Shown here one piece after another: positions 45,087-53,357 of a stretch of 64,000 bases of DNA (positions are counted from its first letter, which is position 1; each line of letters opens with the position of its first letter). The translations under genes were made by a program, and so were the position numbers. The stretch comes from Candidatus Chlorohelix allophototropha (GTDB lineage Bacteria; Chloroflexota; Chloroflexia; Chloroheliales; Chloroheliaceae). The notes beneath the pieces are model-generated. The model worked only from the letters and a program-made list of their open reading frames with translations. It was not told where the DNA came from and searched no databases. Where the stretch lies: assembly GCF_030389965.1 (NCBI RefSeq), contig NZ_CP128400.1, positions 1,426,001-1,490,000 on the forward strand, given 5' to 3'.

Positions 45087-46346
45087 ATGCGTAATTCAAA
45101 GAAAGCCGGTTTACTGGCAGGGATTTTACTGCTGGTAACTCTGCTACTGGCAGCGTGCGGTGACTCTACTGCTACCACCGCCCCTGCTACCACTAGCGCA
45201 GCTACTACGGCAGCCAAAACCACTGCGGCAGCTACTACCGGAGCCGCTACAACTGGTGCTTCTACCACAGGAGTTGCCACTACTACCGCAGGCGCTACTA
45301 CCGCAGGCGCTACTACTGCCGCTGGAACAACCGCAGCAAGTGGTACGAAGTTTAAAGTTGCTTTTGTGTATGTTGGACCTGTTGGTGATGGCGGTTGGAC
45401 TTATGCTCACGATCAGGGTCGTAAGTATCTTGAGCAGAACGTACCTAACGTGGAAACCACCTTCATCGAAAATGTACCAGAAAACCCTGCGGATGCCGAA
45501 CGGGTTATTACCGACTTGGCGCAAAAGGGCAACAAGATGATTTTCACCACCAGCTTTGGCTATATGGATCCTACTATCAATGTTGCTAAGAAGTTCCCCA
45601 ATGTGTACTTTGAGCATGCTACTGGCTACAAAACTGCTGAGAACGTGGCAACTTATCAAGTGCGCCAGTACCAGCCGCGCTATTTGGCAGGTATTGTTGC
45701 CGGTAAACTTACCAAAACCAACCTAATCGGTTACGTAGCGGCTTATCCTATCCCCGAAGTTATCGGTGGTATTGATGCCTTTACCCTCGGTGTGCGCTCA
45801 GTGAATCCTACCGCCAAAGTTAAGGTAGTGTGGACTAACACTTGGTACGACCCTGCCATTGAGAAAACCGCTGCCAAGAGCTTGCTCGATGCCGGTTGCG
45901 ATATTCTGGGACAGCATCAGGATACTCCTTCGACCCTTCAGGCTGCTCAAGAAGCCGGGAAATACGCTTTCGGCAATGACTCCATCATGGAAAGCTATGC
46001 TCCTAAAGCGCACCTTGCTTCGCCATATTGGAACTGGGGTATTTACTACGTTGACCGCGTAAAGGCGGCAATTGCCGGAACTTGGAAGTCTGGTGAATAC
46101 TTTGGCGGTTACAAAGAAGGCGTGGTTGACCTTTCACCGCTAAACACCGTTGTACCCGATGATGTCAAGAAGCTGGTTGAAGATAAGAAAGCGGCATTAA
46201 AAGCTGGTACTTTCGAGGTCTATGCTGGTCCTATCAAGGATCAGAAGGGTGCTGTTAAGGTTGCAGAAGGCGCAAAATTAACCGATGCCGACATTCTCGC
46301 ACTCAACTACTTCTTTGAAGGCGTGGACGGTACTATACCTAGCTAA
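45087..46346 (+). CDS. BMP-family (nucleoside/sugar) substrate-binding lipoprotein
   Basis: 419 residues. The signal peptide ends in LLLAAC with lipidated Cys24. A Thr/Ala/Gly-rich linker (about 28-88) precedes the binding domain: FKVAFVYVGPVGDGGWTYAHDQG, ENVPENPADAERVITDLAQKG, GYVAAYPIPEVIGGIDAFTLG. The match is to the BMP/PnrA family, which binds purine nucleosides in several bacteria; other members bind autoinducer-like or unknown ligands. A strong AGGAGG ribosome-binding site lies upstream. Confidence 0.92.
   Translation: MRNSKKAGLLAGILLLVTLLLAACGDSTATTAPATTSAATTAAKTTAAATTGAATTGASTTGVATTTAGATTAGATTAAGTTAASGTKFKVAFVYVGPVGDGGWTYAHDQGRKYLEQNVPNVETTFIENVPENPADAERVITDLAQKGNKMIFTTSFGYMDPTINVAKKFPNVYFEHATGYKTAENVATYQVRQYQPRYLAGIVAGKLTKTNLIGYVAAYPIPEVIGGIDAFTLGVRSVNPTAKVKVVWTNTWYDPAIEKTAAKSLLDAGCDILGQHQDTPSTLQAAQEAGKYAFGNDSIMESYAPKAHLASPYWNWGIYYVDRVKAAIAGTWKSGEYFGGYKEGVVDLSPLNTVVPDDVKKLVEDKKAALKAGTFEVYAGPIKDQKGAVKVAEGAKLTDADILALNYFFEGVDGTIPS
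45170..45340 (+). repeat. Thr/Ala-coding low-complexity tract with a tandem repeat
   Basis: The linker DNA is built from ACT/ACC/GCT/GCA codons, including a near-exact tandem unit of about 15 bases (ACCGCAGGCGCTACT, twice at about 45285-45315). It matches in character the tract in the peptide-binding lipoprotein. Confidence 0.6.
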
Positions 46347-46356
46347 TTATTTCAAA

Positions 46357-46392
46357 GATTGCCCTGTCCTGCGCTTTGATGGCAGGGCAATC
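46357..46392 (+). terminator. Hairpin after the BMP transporter operon
   Basis: GATTGCCCTG (46357-46366) pairs perfectly with CAGGGCAATC (46383-46392) with a 16-base loop. No T tail follows, so it may protect the mRNA end or act with other factors. Confidence 0.5.
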
Positions 46393-46613
46393 ACTCTGAC
46401 AAGGCTTCGAACTACACCTTATTGCGAAAATCTAAAATATTCACTGTGCCCTTGAGCTTGCTAATTTAGCCCTTCCTCCCAACCTTGCCAATCTATTGCA
46501 TAGCGCTTGTTCACTCAGGGATGGAATTTATACCTATTGTAGTGTTATACTCCAAAACCATTTAAATATGCCAAAAGTGCAAAGATAGTGATAAAAAATA
46601 AGACGGTGTAAAG

Positions 46614-46913
46614 ATGACTGATGAGATTTCCCAGAAACGAAATTTGAGAGCGCAAGTGCATGGGCGGGTGCAAGGCGTAGGTTATCGCCAGTTTGTTTTA
46701 TATCATGCTGCTCGACTTGAGTTGACCGGATGGGTGCGCAATAATCGCTTTGATCACTCGCTGGTGGAGCTTGAGGCAGAAGGTACTAAATCTCGCCTTG
46801 AGAATCTTCTCGATTTGTTGTACACCGGCCCAACTCCAGCCAGAGTTCGCGAAATCAATATTGATTGGAGCGATTTTACAGGAACTTATCACGGGTTTGA
46901 AGTGAGATATTGA
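46614..46913 (+). CDS. acyP: Acylphosphatase
   Basis: 99 residues, standard size. It hydrolyses acyl phosphates such as carbamoyl phosphate and acetyl phosphate. The active-site Arg25 is in HGRVQGVGYRQFVLYHA and Asn43 in LTGWVRNNRFD. The usual Gly after DG in GWVRNxxDG is altered (FDHS). The C-terminus has YHGFEVRY as in the family. The YkgJ-like gene starts 3 bases after its stop, so they are co-transcribed. Confidence 0.92.
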   Translation: MTDEISQKRNLRAQVHGRVQGVGYRQFVLYHAARLELTGWVRNNRFDHSLVELEAEGTKSRLENLLDLLYTGPTPARVREINIDWSDFTGTYHGFEVRY

Positions 46914-46916
46914 GCA

Positions 46917-47189
46917 ATGGAATGTCGAGTTGGCTGTGGCGCGTGTTGTATAGTCATTTCAATTTCCTCCCCCATTCCCGGAATGCCCAAGGGTAAGCCC
47001 GCCGGGGTTCGCTGTATCAATTTAAATGCAGCTAATTTATGTACTATTTTTGGCAAACCGGAACGACCGGAAGTTTGCAATAACTTTATGCCGGCACCGG
47101 ATACATGTGGGGAAACAAATGAAGAAGCAATGCAACTTTTAGGTTTAATGGAAAGCGCCACAAGCCCTACAGAGGACCGAAATTATTAA
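46917..47189 (+). CDS. YkgJ-like Cys-cluster protein
   Basis: 90 residues. The N-terminus MECRVGCGACC and the later CTIF...CNNF...TCG give at least eight cysteines spaced as in the YkgJ (CxxCxxCC) family, which is thought to bind a metal or an Fe-S cluster. Function in this family is not established. It follows the acylphosphatase at 3 bases and probably depends on it for translation. Confidence 0.75.
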   Translation: MECRVGCGACCIVISISSPIPGMPKGKPAGVRCINLNAANLCTIFGKPERPEVCNNFMPAPDTCGETNEEAMQLLGLMESATSPTEDRNY

Positions 47190-47224
47190 TTTATAAATAA
47201 AGCTTAAAATAGTTGCATTATGAC

Positions 47225-47254
47225 TTTTCATGCCTTTACACTTGATGCTATAAT
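47225..47254 (+). promoter_or_regulatory. Promoter candidate for the TPR gene
   Basis: An extended -10 TGCTATAAT (47246-47254) with TTTTCA (47225-47230) 18 bases upstream, about 100 bases before the ATG at 47353. Confidence 0.5.
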
Positions 47255-47352
47255 TAAATTCCTGGAATTATGTTGAGCAGATGATTAATATTGCCCTGAT
47301 ATAATGAACTTTCCGCGCCACACTGCCGCGACTGCAAGGTTGGGATTAAAAT

Positions 47353-50300
47353 ATGGCTGAAAACAGGCAAATATTCGATGAAGCTATGGTGCGAGGGCGC
47401 GAGTTCCGGGATAAGGATCAATGGGACCAAGCTCTACGCGAATACTATCGTGCTGCTACTGAATTCAAGAAGGATTTGGATGCTCGTTATGGTGTTGCTC
47501 TTTCTTTGCTTCGCATGGGTAGAGCAGACCAAGCATTAGTTCAGTTTGAGCCTCTTGCCAGATTACGGGCGAAAGACCTGGAAATTTTACGTGGCTATGC
47601 TGAGACTTTGGCAAAGCTTGCACGTACTGAAGATGCAATAGCTATACTCTTTCGTTTGCGCGATATAGCCCGTGAAAATAACCAAGCGGTTGGACAGATT
47701 GAAGCCCTCAGCGATATTATTGCATTAGATGAAAATCATACTGAAGCTTATTACGACATTATCGAAATCTATGTTAATCAAGGTGATAATCCTTCGGCGG
47801 CTTCGGTTGGGGTTGAACTTGCAAAGTACTATATTCGCAAAGCAGATAATACGCAAGCGCTTGAGATACTTAACGATGTTTTAAAGCTTGATCCGAACAA
47901 TAATGATGCTCCCGTTCTAATAAAGCAACTTACGAATGGGACAGTAGAAGTAATAAATACCTCTGATCTGCCCGACTTAGATGATTTGCCTGAAATAAAC
48001 GAGAATTATGGCTCTCCTACTCCTGAATCCCTTCCTCCGACCACCGTGGCGCAGCCTGAACCGCCGGTTGTAGTAGCGCCGGTTTCGGATGCCACCCAAC
48101 TAATTGCAGATGCGGAATCATATCTTGAACGTGGCGAAGTAGGTCGTGCAATTCGCCACTATGAGATGGCAATTGAGGCAGGCGCTGAGCGTGCAGATGT
48201 TTATTACAGCCTCGGTCAACTCTATATTCAGGAACGTCAATTTGAGCAGGCTATTCCAAACCTTACCATAGCTGTCAAAGACCCAGAATATGGGGCATCG
48301 GCTTATTTTTCGCTTGGACAAGCTTATGAAGGCATGCATCAATATGACCAAGCGGTTGAAGCCTACGAATTAGCACTAAGTAGTATCGATCTCTCTATTA
48401 TTGATGAGAGCGCCGTTGATGAATTGATCGGAATGTATGAGATTACCGCTGATACTTATGAAAAGAAAGGCGACCTACCCGGCGCTGCGCTTCTTTACCA
48501 GCGATTGGCGGATTTTATCCGGGAAAATAATTTCAGGACTGAAAAAACTACTCTTGCCCTTGTCAGAGCGCGCGAACTAAATTCCCCGATTGAGTCAACA
48601 CTTGCCTCGGAAGAACCACAAGAACCGATAATACAAAAAACAACTACTGACAATTTGGGACAAGAGAGCAAGTTTGGCGAAGAGTTGCTGGATACCTCCC
48701 AGATTCCGGGTTATAGCAACACAATTACTTTCTCCAAACCTAGCCAGAATCAGGACGAGGAAGATTTCGAGGCACTTTCAGATGATGCTAACGAGCCTGC
48801 CAAAACTGTTGTTGCACCAGATTCCGGTGGAATACCGCAAATTCTTTCAGTCTTTCCAACCGAGCTAATAAATCTCGATATAAACCAATATGCTGGTCCT
48901 TATCTTAGAGCAGCAGAAGAATTTATGAAGCGGGATTTACTGCAAGCGGCAATAGATGCTTCTCATGAGCTTATACGCTATTTCCCGAATTATCTGCCTG
49001 CACAAGCTATTTTGGCTGAGATTTTTGTTAAAAAGGGCTGGTTTGAACATGCGCGTGTAAAATACCAATTTATTGTTGATCTCTATAACTTACGCAACGA
49101 TTCTGAAAAATCAATCTGGTCATTTCGGCGTTTGGCTACAATCAGCCCACAAAATATGGCGTTGCGCGGAAAACTCGCCAACCTTTTAATGACCAATGGT
49201 TTTAAGGAAGAAGCCGCAGAATTGTTACTCGATACTATTGAGGGCTATATTCGTAGTGGACAGCTTGACCGTGCCCTCGAAGAATGCCGCAAATTGCGAA
49301 GCCTCGCGCCTAATAGTGCTCCAATCAGGCTAAAATATGGTGAGTTGTTTAATCAACTTGAGCGACATAATGAAGCGCTTGCCGAGTTTAGACGCGCCCT
49401 TGAACTAGAGCCTTACAATTTACGAGCCTTGTGTCTTCTTAATATAACTATTTTTATTACAGATCAAGGCGACGTTCGTTGGACTAGCTTCAAGAGTGTA
49501 CTGGATGTAATTGGGCAGGATAAAGCTACCCGCGAAAAAGTGATTACGGAATACAGGCAAGCCCAGATGGTATTTAACAACCCCGGTATTAGCTACGCCA
49601 TTGGTTGTTTGTATGTTGAATCGCAACTGTGGCAATTTGCCATACGTTCATTAGATGAGACAATTCGTGCTGCTTCCGGCTCACTCTCAAATCGCGATTA
49701 TGAATTGCTGGCTAGCTGGGAATTAGGGCAAATTTATCTTGATAAAAGCCGATATGCCGATGCGGTAGAAGCTCTTAGCAAAGTGGTTTCTTATATGGAT
49801 AAAGTGGATGTACAAAATTTTGCGCCTTCTACCTTCAGATATGGCTCTCTACCTTCACAATCCGTCATTTATCGTAAATTGGCAAAGGCTTTTGGCGCAC
49901 AAGGACAATCGGAGTACGCAATTAAAGCGTTGCGAACCGTCAAACGTCTGTTGCCCTATGAGAGAGACGTTTATTTTCAATTGGCAGAGCTATTTTTTGA
50001 ACAGGGGCAATTGCCAGATGCGTTAGCCGAATTAGGTGAGCTAGCCGACCACTTTGAGAAACTTAATCAAGTAGAAAATATGATTGATGTGCTCAGAGAG
50101 ATGGAGCGTATCGCCCCTAACCGAATTGAAGTGAGAGACAAACTTAGCCAAGTATATTTGCAGCGTGGGTTGACCGAACAAGGTCTGGCTGAACTCGATG
50201 AACTGGCAGAGTTGCAGCGTAAGAATGGGCGCATGAAAGATGCGGTACGCAGCCTACAAAAAGGCGCTGAAGTTTATATGATGATGAATAACCAGCAAAA

Positions 50301-50691
50301 AGCTTATGACCTTTATGATCGGATTGTACGCATCGCACCCGCCGATATTGAAGCTCGCCAGCAACTGGTGAATATTCATATTCTGGCGGGACGTATTAAA
50401 GATGCAATCGAAGAACAACGTACTATTGCTCAGATTTGCCTTCAAAACGGTAATCCTCAAGAAGCTATCGGTGCGCTTCATCAGGTTATCGCGTTAACAC
50501 CGGATGATACCCGTGCCTACTTTACGTTGGCGGATGTTCTGAAAAATGTGAATAGATTCGGGGAAGCCTACCGCTTGTACGGGCAAATCTTAAAACGCGA
50601 ACCGGAAAACGAAAGAGCAAAAAATTTACAGGAACAAGCTAAGCAAAAGGCATTAGAAACCGGACAACTTGGACCTGAAAAGGTTAAATGA
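47353..50691 (+). CDS. Large tetratricopeptide-repeat protein
   Basis: 1112 residues, no signal peptide and no membrane helix, so probably cytoplasmic. Tetratricopeptide-type helix pairs recur through most of the chain, e.g. ALREYYRAATEFKKDLDARYGVALSLLRMGRADQAL near the start, AYFSLGQAYEGMHQYDQAVEAYELAL in the middle and APNSAPIRLKYGELFNQLERHNEALAEFRRALEL later. Two acidic, Pro-rich spacers (about 205-245 and 410-495) separate blocks. TPR arrays bind partner proteins. It lies 60 bases upstream of the c-di-AMP genes on the same strand, so a joint transcript is likely and a scaffold role in c-di-AMP or envelope control is possible. No catalytic motif is seen. Confidence 0.85.
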   Translation: MAENRQIFDEAMVRGREFRDKDQWDQALREYYRAATEFKKDLDARYGVALSLLRMGRADQALVQFEPLARLRAKDLEILRGYAETLAKLARTEDAIAILFRLRDIARENNQAVGQIEALSDIIALDENHTEAYYDIIEIYVNQGDNPSAASVGVELAKYYIRKADNTQALEILNDVLKLDPNNNDAPVLIKQLTNGTVEVINTSDLPDLDDLPEINENYGSPTPESLPPTTVAQPEPPVVVAPVSDATQLIADAESYLERGEVGRAIRHYEMAIEAGAERADVYYSLGQLYIQERQFEQAIPNLTIAVKDPEYGASAYFSLGQAYEGMHQYDQAVEAYELALSSIDLSIIDESAVDELIGMYEITADTYEKKGDLPGAALLYQRLADFIRENNFRTEKTTLALVRARELNSPIESTLASEEPQEPIIQKTTTDNLGQESKFGEELLDTSQIPGYSNTITFSKPSQNQDEEDFEALSDDANEPAKTVVAPDSGGIPQILSVFPTELINLDINQYAGPYLRAAEEFMKRDLLQAAIDASHELIRYFPNYLPAQAILAEIFVKKGWFEHARVKYQFIVDLYNLRNDSEKSIWSFRRLATISPQNMALRGKLANLLMTNGFKEEAAELLLDTIEGYIRSGQLDRALEECRKLRSLAPNSAPIRLKYGELFNQLERHNEALAEFRRALELEPYNLRALCLLNITIFITDQGDVRWTSFKSVLDVIGQDKATREKVITEYRQAQMVFNNPGISYAIGCLYVESQLWQFAIRSLDETIRAASGSLSNRDYELLASWELGQIYLDKSRYADAVEALSKVVSYMDKVDVQNFAPSTFRYGSLPSQSVIYRKLAKAFGAQGQSEYAIKALRTVKRLLPYERDVYFQLAELFFEQGQLPDALAELGELADHFEKLNQVENMIDVLREMERIAPNRIEVRDKLSQVYLQRGLTEQGLAELDELAELQRKNGRMKDAVRSLQKGAEVYMMMNNQQKAYDLYDRIVRIAPADIEARQQLVNIHILAGRIKDAIEEQRTIAQICLQNGNPQEAIGALHQVIALTPDDTRAYFTLADVLKNVNRFGEAYRLYGQILKREPENERAKNLQEQAKQKALETGQLGPEKVK

Positions 50692-50750
50692 ACCGCTTGG
50701 TTTTATACTAGCCCGTTGATATAGGGCTACGGTTCTGGATTTGAGAACGC

Positions 50751-51722
50751 ATGGACGCACTATTGGGATTACTGGCAAGCCTTTTTTCTAGGCTTGACTT
50801 GGTTGCAGCCATTGAAATTATAATAGTAGCTCTGTTAATTTATGGGCTGCTATCTCTGCTACAGGGTACACGCGCTCTGGTATTAATGCGGGGTGCGATT
50901 ATCTTGATCGTATCTCTATTGATAATCGTCAATATCTGGCCCTTTCAGGTATTGCGTTTTCTGGTTATAAACTCCTTACCGGCTATTTTGGTTGCCATTC
51001 CGGTTGTTTTTGCCCCTGAAATACGACGTGCCCTTGAACAAATCGGGCATACCAGTGATTGGTTTAATCGCCCTCTCACTCAGCGAACTGAAGATGCCAT
51101 TCGGATAATGATTTCGGAAGTGGTCAAAACCTGTTACACATTAAGTTCGCAACAATGGGGTGGACTATTTGTAATTGAGCGCGGTACAGGTCTACAGGAT
51201 GTGATTACCAAGAGTCGTGGTATTTTGGTAGAGGGGCGAGTTTCAGAGCAATTATTGGTTAATATTTTTGTTCCGAATACTCCATTGCATGATGGTGCGG
51301 TGATTATAAGGGGTGATCAAATTATAGCTGCCGCGGCAATTCTACCGCTCACCGATAATACCAGTATCCAGCAACATTACGGGACTAGACACCGGGCGGC
51401 ACTGGGTATCAGTGAAAATAGTGATGCGGTAGCGATAGTTATAAGTGAGGAAACCGGGTCTGTTTCGGTGGCAGTTTCCGGCAAGCTTTATAGCAACCTG
51501 AAGCGTGAGGATTTGACCGATATGCTGATTGCATTATTGGTAGCTACTCGTGGGCAGAGTAACAAGCGCCGAATCCGCCGGGTTTCTACCTCAACGTTGG
51601 CTTCGTTAACACATTTTTTCCCGAAAGAATTAACCGGGAAAAACAAGCCCGAAGCCGCTCCTAACACCCCTAATGGTAGTCAATCCAAAGTTTCTTCCAA
51701 GACTACGGAAAAAAGCGGGTAA
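50751..51722 (+). CDS. cdaA: Membrane diadenylate cyclase (CdaA type)
   Basis: 323 residues. Three N-terminal membrane helices (about 15-80) are followed by the DAC domain (about 100-265). The catalytic D181-G182-A183 (LHDGAVII) and R213-H214-R215 (TRHRAALG) motifs are intact, and GGLFVIERGTGLQDVI is the N-terminal DAC strand. It makes c-di-AMP from two ATP. A Lys/Asn/Ser-rich tail follows the domain. The next gene encodes a YbbR-domain protein, the usual partner CdaR. glmM, often third in such operons, is not seen. Confidence 0.93.
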   Translation: MDALLGLLASLFSRLDLVAAIEIIIVALLIYGLLSLLQGTRALVLMRGAIILIVSLLIIVNIWPFQVLRFLVINSLPAILVAIPVVFAPEIRRALEQIGHTSDWFNRPLTQRTEDAIRIMISEVVKTCYTLSSQQWGGLFVIERGTGLQDVITKSRGILVEGRVSEQLLVNIFVPNTPLHDGAVIIRGDQIIAAAAILPLTDNTSIQQHYGTRHRAALGISENSDAVAIVISEETGSVSVAVSGKLYSNLKREDLTDMLIALLVATRGQSNKRRIRRVSTSTLASLTHFFPKELTGKNKPEAAPNTPNGSQSKVSSKTTEKSG

Positions 51723-51733
51723 TTTCTCTTCCT

Positions 51734-53149
51734 ATGGACTTTCTAACTATTTTCAAAAATCTCAATCTTGGACGCTTACTGCTTGCCTTGATATTGGCTA
51801 TATTTGTTTGGGGTTATGTAAGTTTGACGGTGTACCCAGAACAGACCAATACTTACGAGGGTATTCCTTTGGAAGTACGTAATCCTACCGCCACTAATTT
51901 GATTGTTCGTAATACTACTACTAAAGAACCAATTACAGTGACTGTCAGTGGTCCACGAGACAAGTTAACCGGTATTACCTCAAGCTCTCTAAAACCTTAT
52001 GTTGATCTTACCAAACTCACTAAGCCCACAACCGACCAGTTCAAAATGGAATTACACGTTCCCGACGGGGTGCGTTACAATATAAAACCTGAAAAGATTG
52101 AGATTCAGGTTGAAGAAGTAAAAATCTCGAATTTCAAAGCAGAAGTTCAGCCTGTAGGGGAAGTGTCGCCCGATTATACGCTCAGTGACATTAAGATTAC
52201 CCCAGCAATGATTGAGTTATCCGGACCTGAAAGCCAGGTATCACAAGTGAAACGCACAGTTGCACGTGTAGATGTTTCAAATCGGAACTTATCCTTGGTG
52301 GCACGTACCACTAATATCGTATTGCTCGGCGCAAATGATATAGAATTAAAACTGGATCAGGTTACGATTAATCCTGAGACGGCAACAGTAGATATAAAAG
52401 TAAATCCGAATTTCCAGAATAGAGATGTACCTATCCGGGTAACTACAATAGGGCAACCCGCTTTGGGTTATGTGGTCGGTTCAGCCTCGCGTGACCCTCA
52501 ATTCGTAACTATTTTTGGCGAACCTAATGTAATAAGCCAAATCAATTATGTTGAAACAGAACCGGTAGATGTGAGCGGCGCAAGCAGCGATATTGTGCTT
52601 GACGTTGCTTTGGTTCAACCAAAGGATGTACTAGTTTCTGCCGATAATAAACGCGCCAAAGTGCGGATTGCTATTCTACCGTTGGATTTTTCAACCAGTC
52701 TGGAATATCAGGTATTGCAAATTAATATTGGTCCCGGTCTGCGCTATGATATTACACCCTCCCTCATTACTATAACTCTTAGTGGTCCTTACAAGGTATT
52801 CCAAGACTTGCAGCAAAAACAATTCAAACTCGAAGAAGTTAAGGTTGAAGTAGACCTAGAAGGTAAGGGGGTTGGGGTGTACTCGGATGTGCCTGTTAAG
52901 ATAACTGCGCCGGATGGTCTTAAAGTTATAAACCCTCCCACCGTAACGGTTAGAATAGTATCTCAGCCTACGGCAACACCGATTCCCACCTCGCCGCCTT
53001 TTACACCTACGCCCTCATTATCTCCAACAACTGAGACTCTTGTTCCTACCACAACTGCAATCGGTACAATTGGTACTACTGCTACTCGCGCACAAACAAC
53101 TCCTTCACCCTCACCGACTGTTCCCACTACACCAACTCCGCATGCTTGA
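51734..53149 (+). CDS. cdaR: YbbR-domain protein, CdaR-like regulator of the diadenylate cyclase
   Basis: 471 residues. One membrane helix near residues 13-34 (LLLALILAIFVWGYVSLTV) anchors the protein. Four YbbR-type repeats (about 35-405) are recognised by recurring IELSGPESQVSQVKRTVARVDVS, TTIGQPALGYVVGSA and PVDVSGASSDIVLD. A Pro/Thr/Ser-rich tail (about 410-471) closes the protein, outside the cell if N-in topology holds. CdaR controls CdaA activity in Firmicutes. The gene starts 11 bases after cdaA. The long low-complexity tail is unusual for the family. Confidence 0.88.
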   Translation: MDFLTIFKNLNLGRLLLALILAIFVWGYVSLTVYPEQTNTYEGIPLEVRNPTATNLIVRNTTTKEPITVTVSGPRDKLTGITSSSLKPYVDLTKLTKPTTDQFKMELHVPDGVRYNIKPEKIEIQVEEVKISNFKAEVQPVGEVSPDYTLSDIKITPAMIELSGPESQVSQVKRTVARVDVSNRNLSLVARTTNIVLLGANDIELKLDQVTINPETATVDIKVNPNFQNRDVPIRVTTIGQPALGYVVGSASRDPQFVTIFGEPNVISQINYVETEPVDVSGASSDIVLDVALVQPKDVLVSADNKRAKVRIAILPLDFSTSLEYQVLQINIGPGLRYDITPSLITITLSGPYKVFQDLQQKQFKLEEVKVEVDLEGKGVGVYSDVPVKITAPDGLKVINPPTVTVRIVSQPTATPIPTSPPFTPTPSLSPTTETLVPTTTAIGTIGTTATRAQTTPSPSPTVPTTPTPHA

Positions 53150-53357
53150 TACTTGGAATCTCACGTTAGAGAGCCAACGTAAGACCCGCGCCTTTATTAA
53201 TGAATTCAAGTAAAAGTTCAGGCGGGTAGGTTGGGAAGTAAGGAATAACCAGCAAGTTTTCACCTTATTTTATTAATTTGAATTTTGTTATAATATGTAA
53301 AGTAGAATTCACTAACCTACCCTGCCATTTACGCTTCTGGAAAGGGAGATACTGAAT

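Noticed and set aside
45144-45659. 171-codon open frame opposite the BMP lipoprotein
   Set aside because: It is the complement of the Thr/Ala-coding repeat (Ser/Cys/Gly-rich) and reflects the repetitive DNA only.
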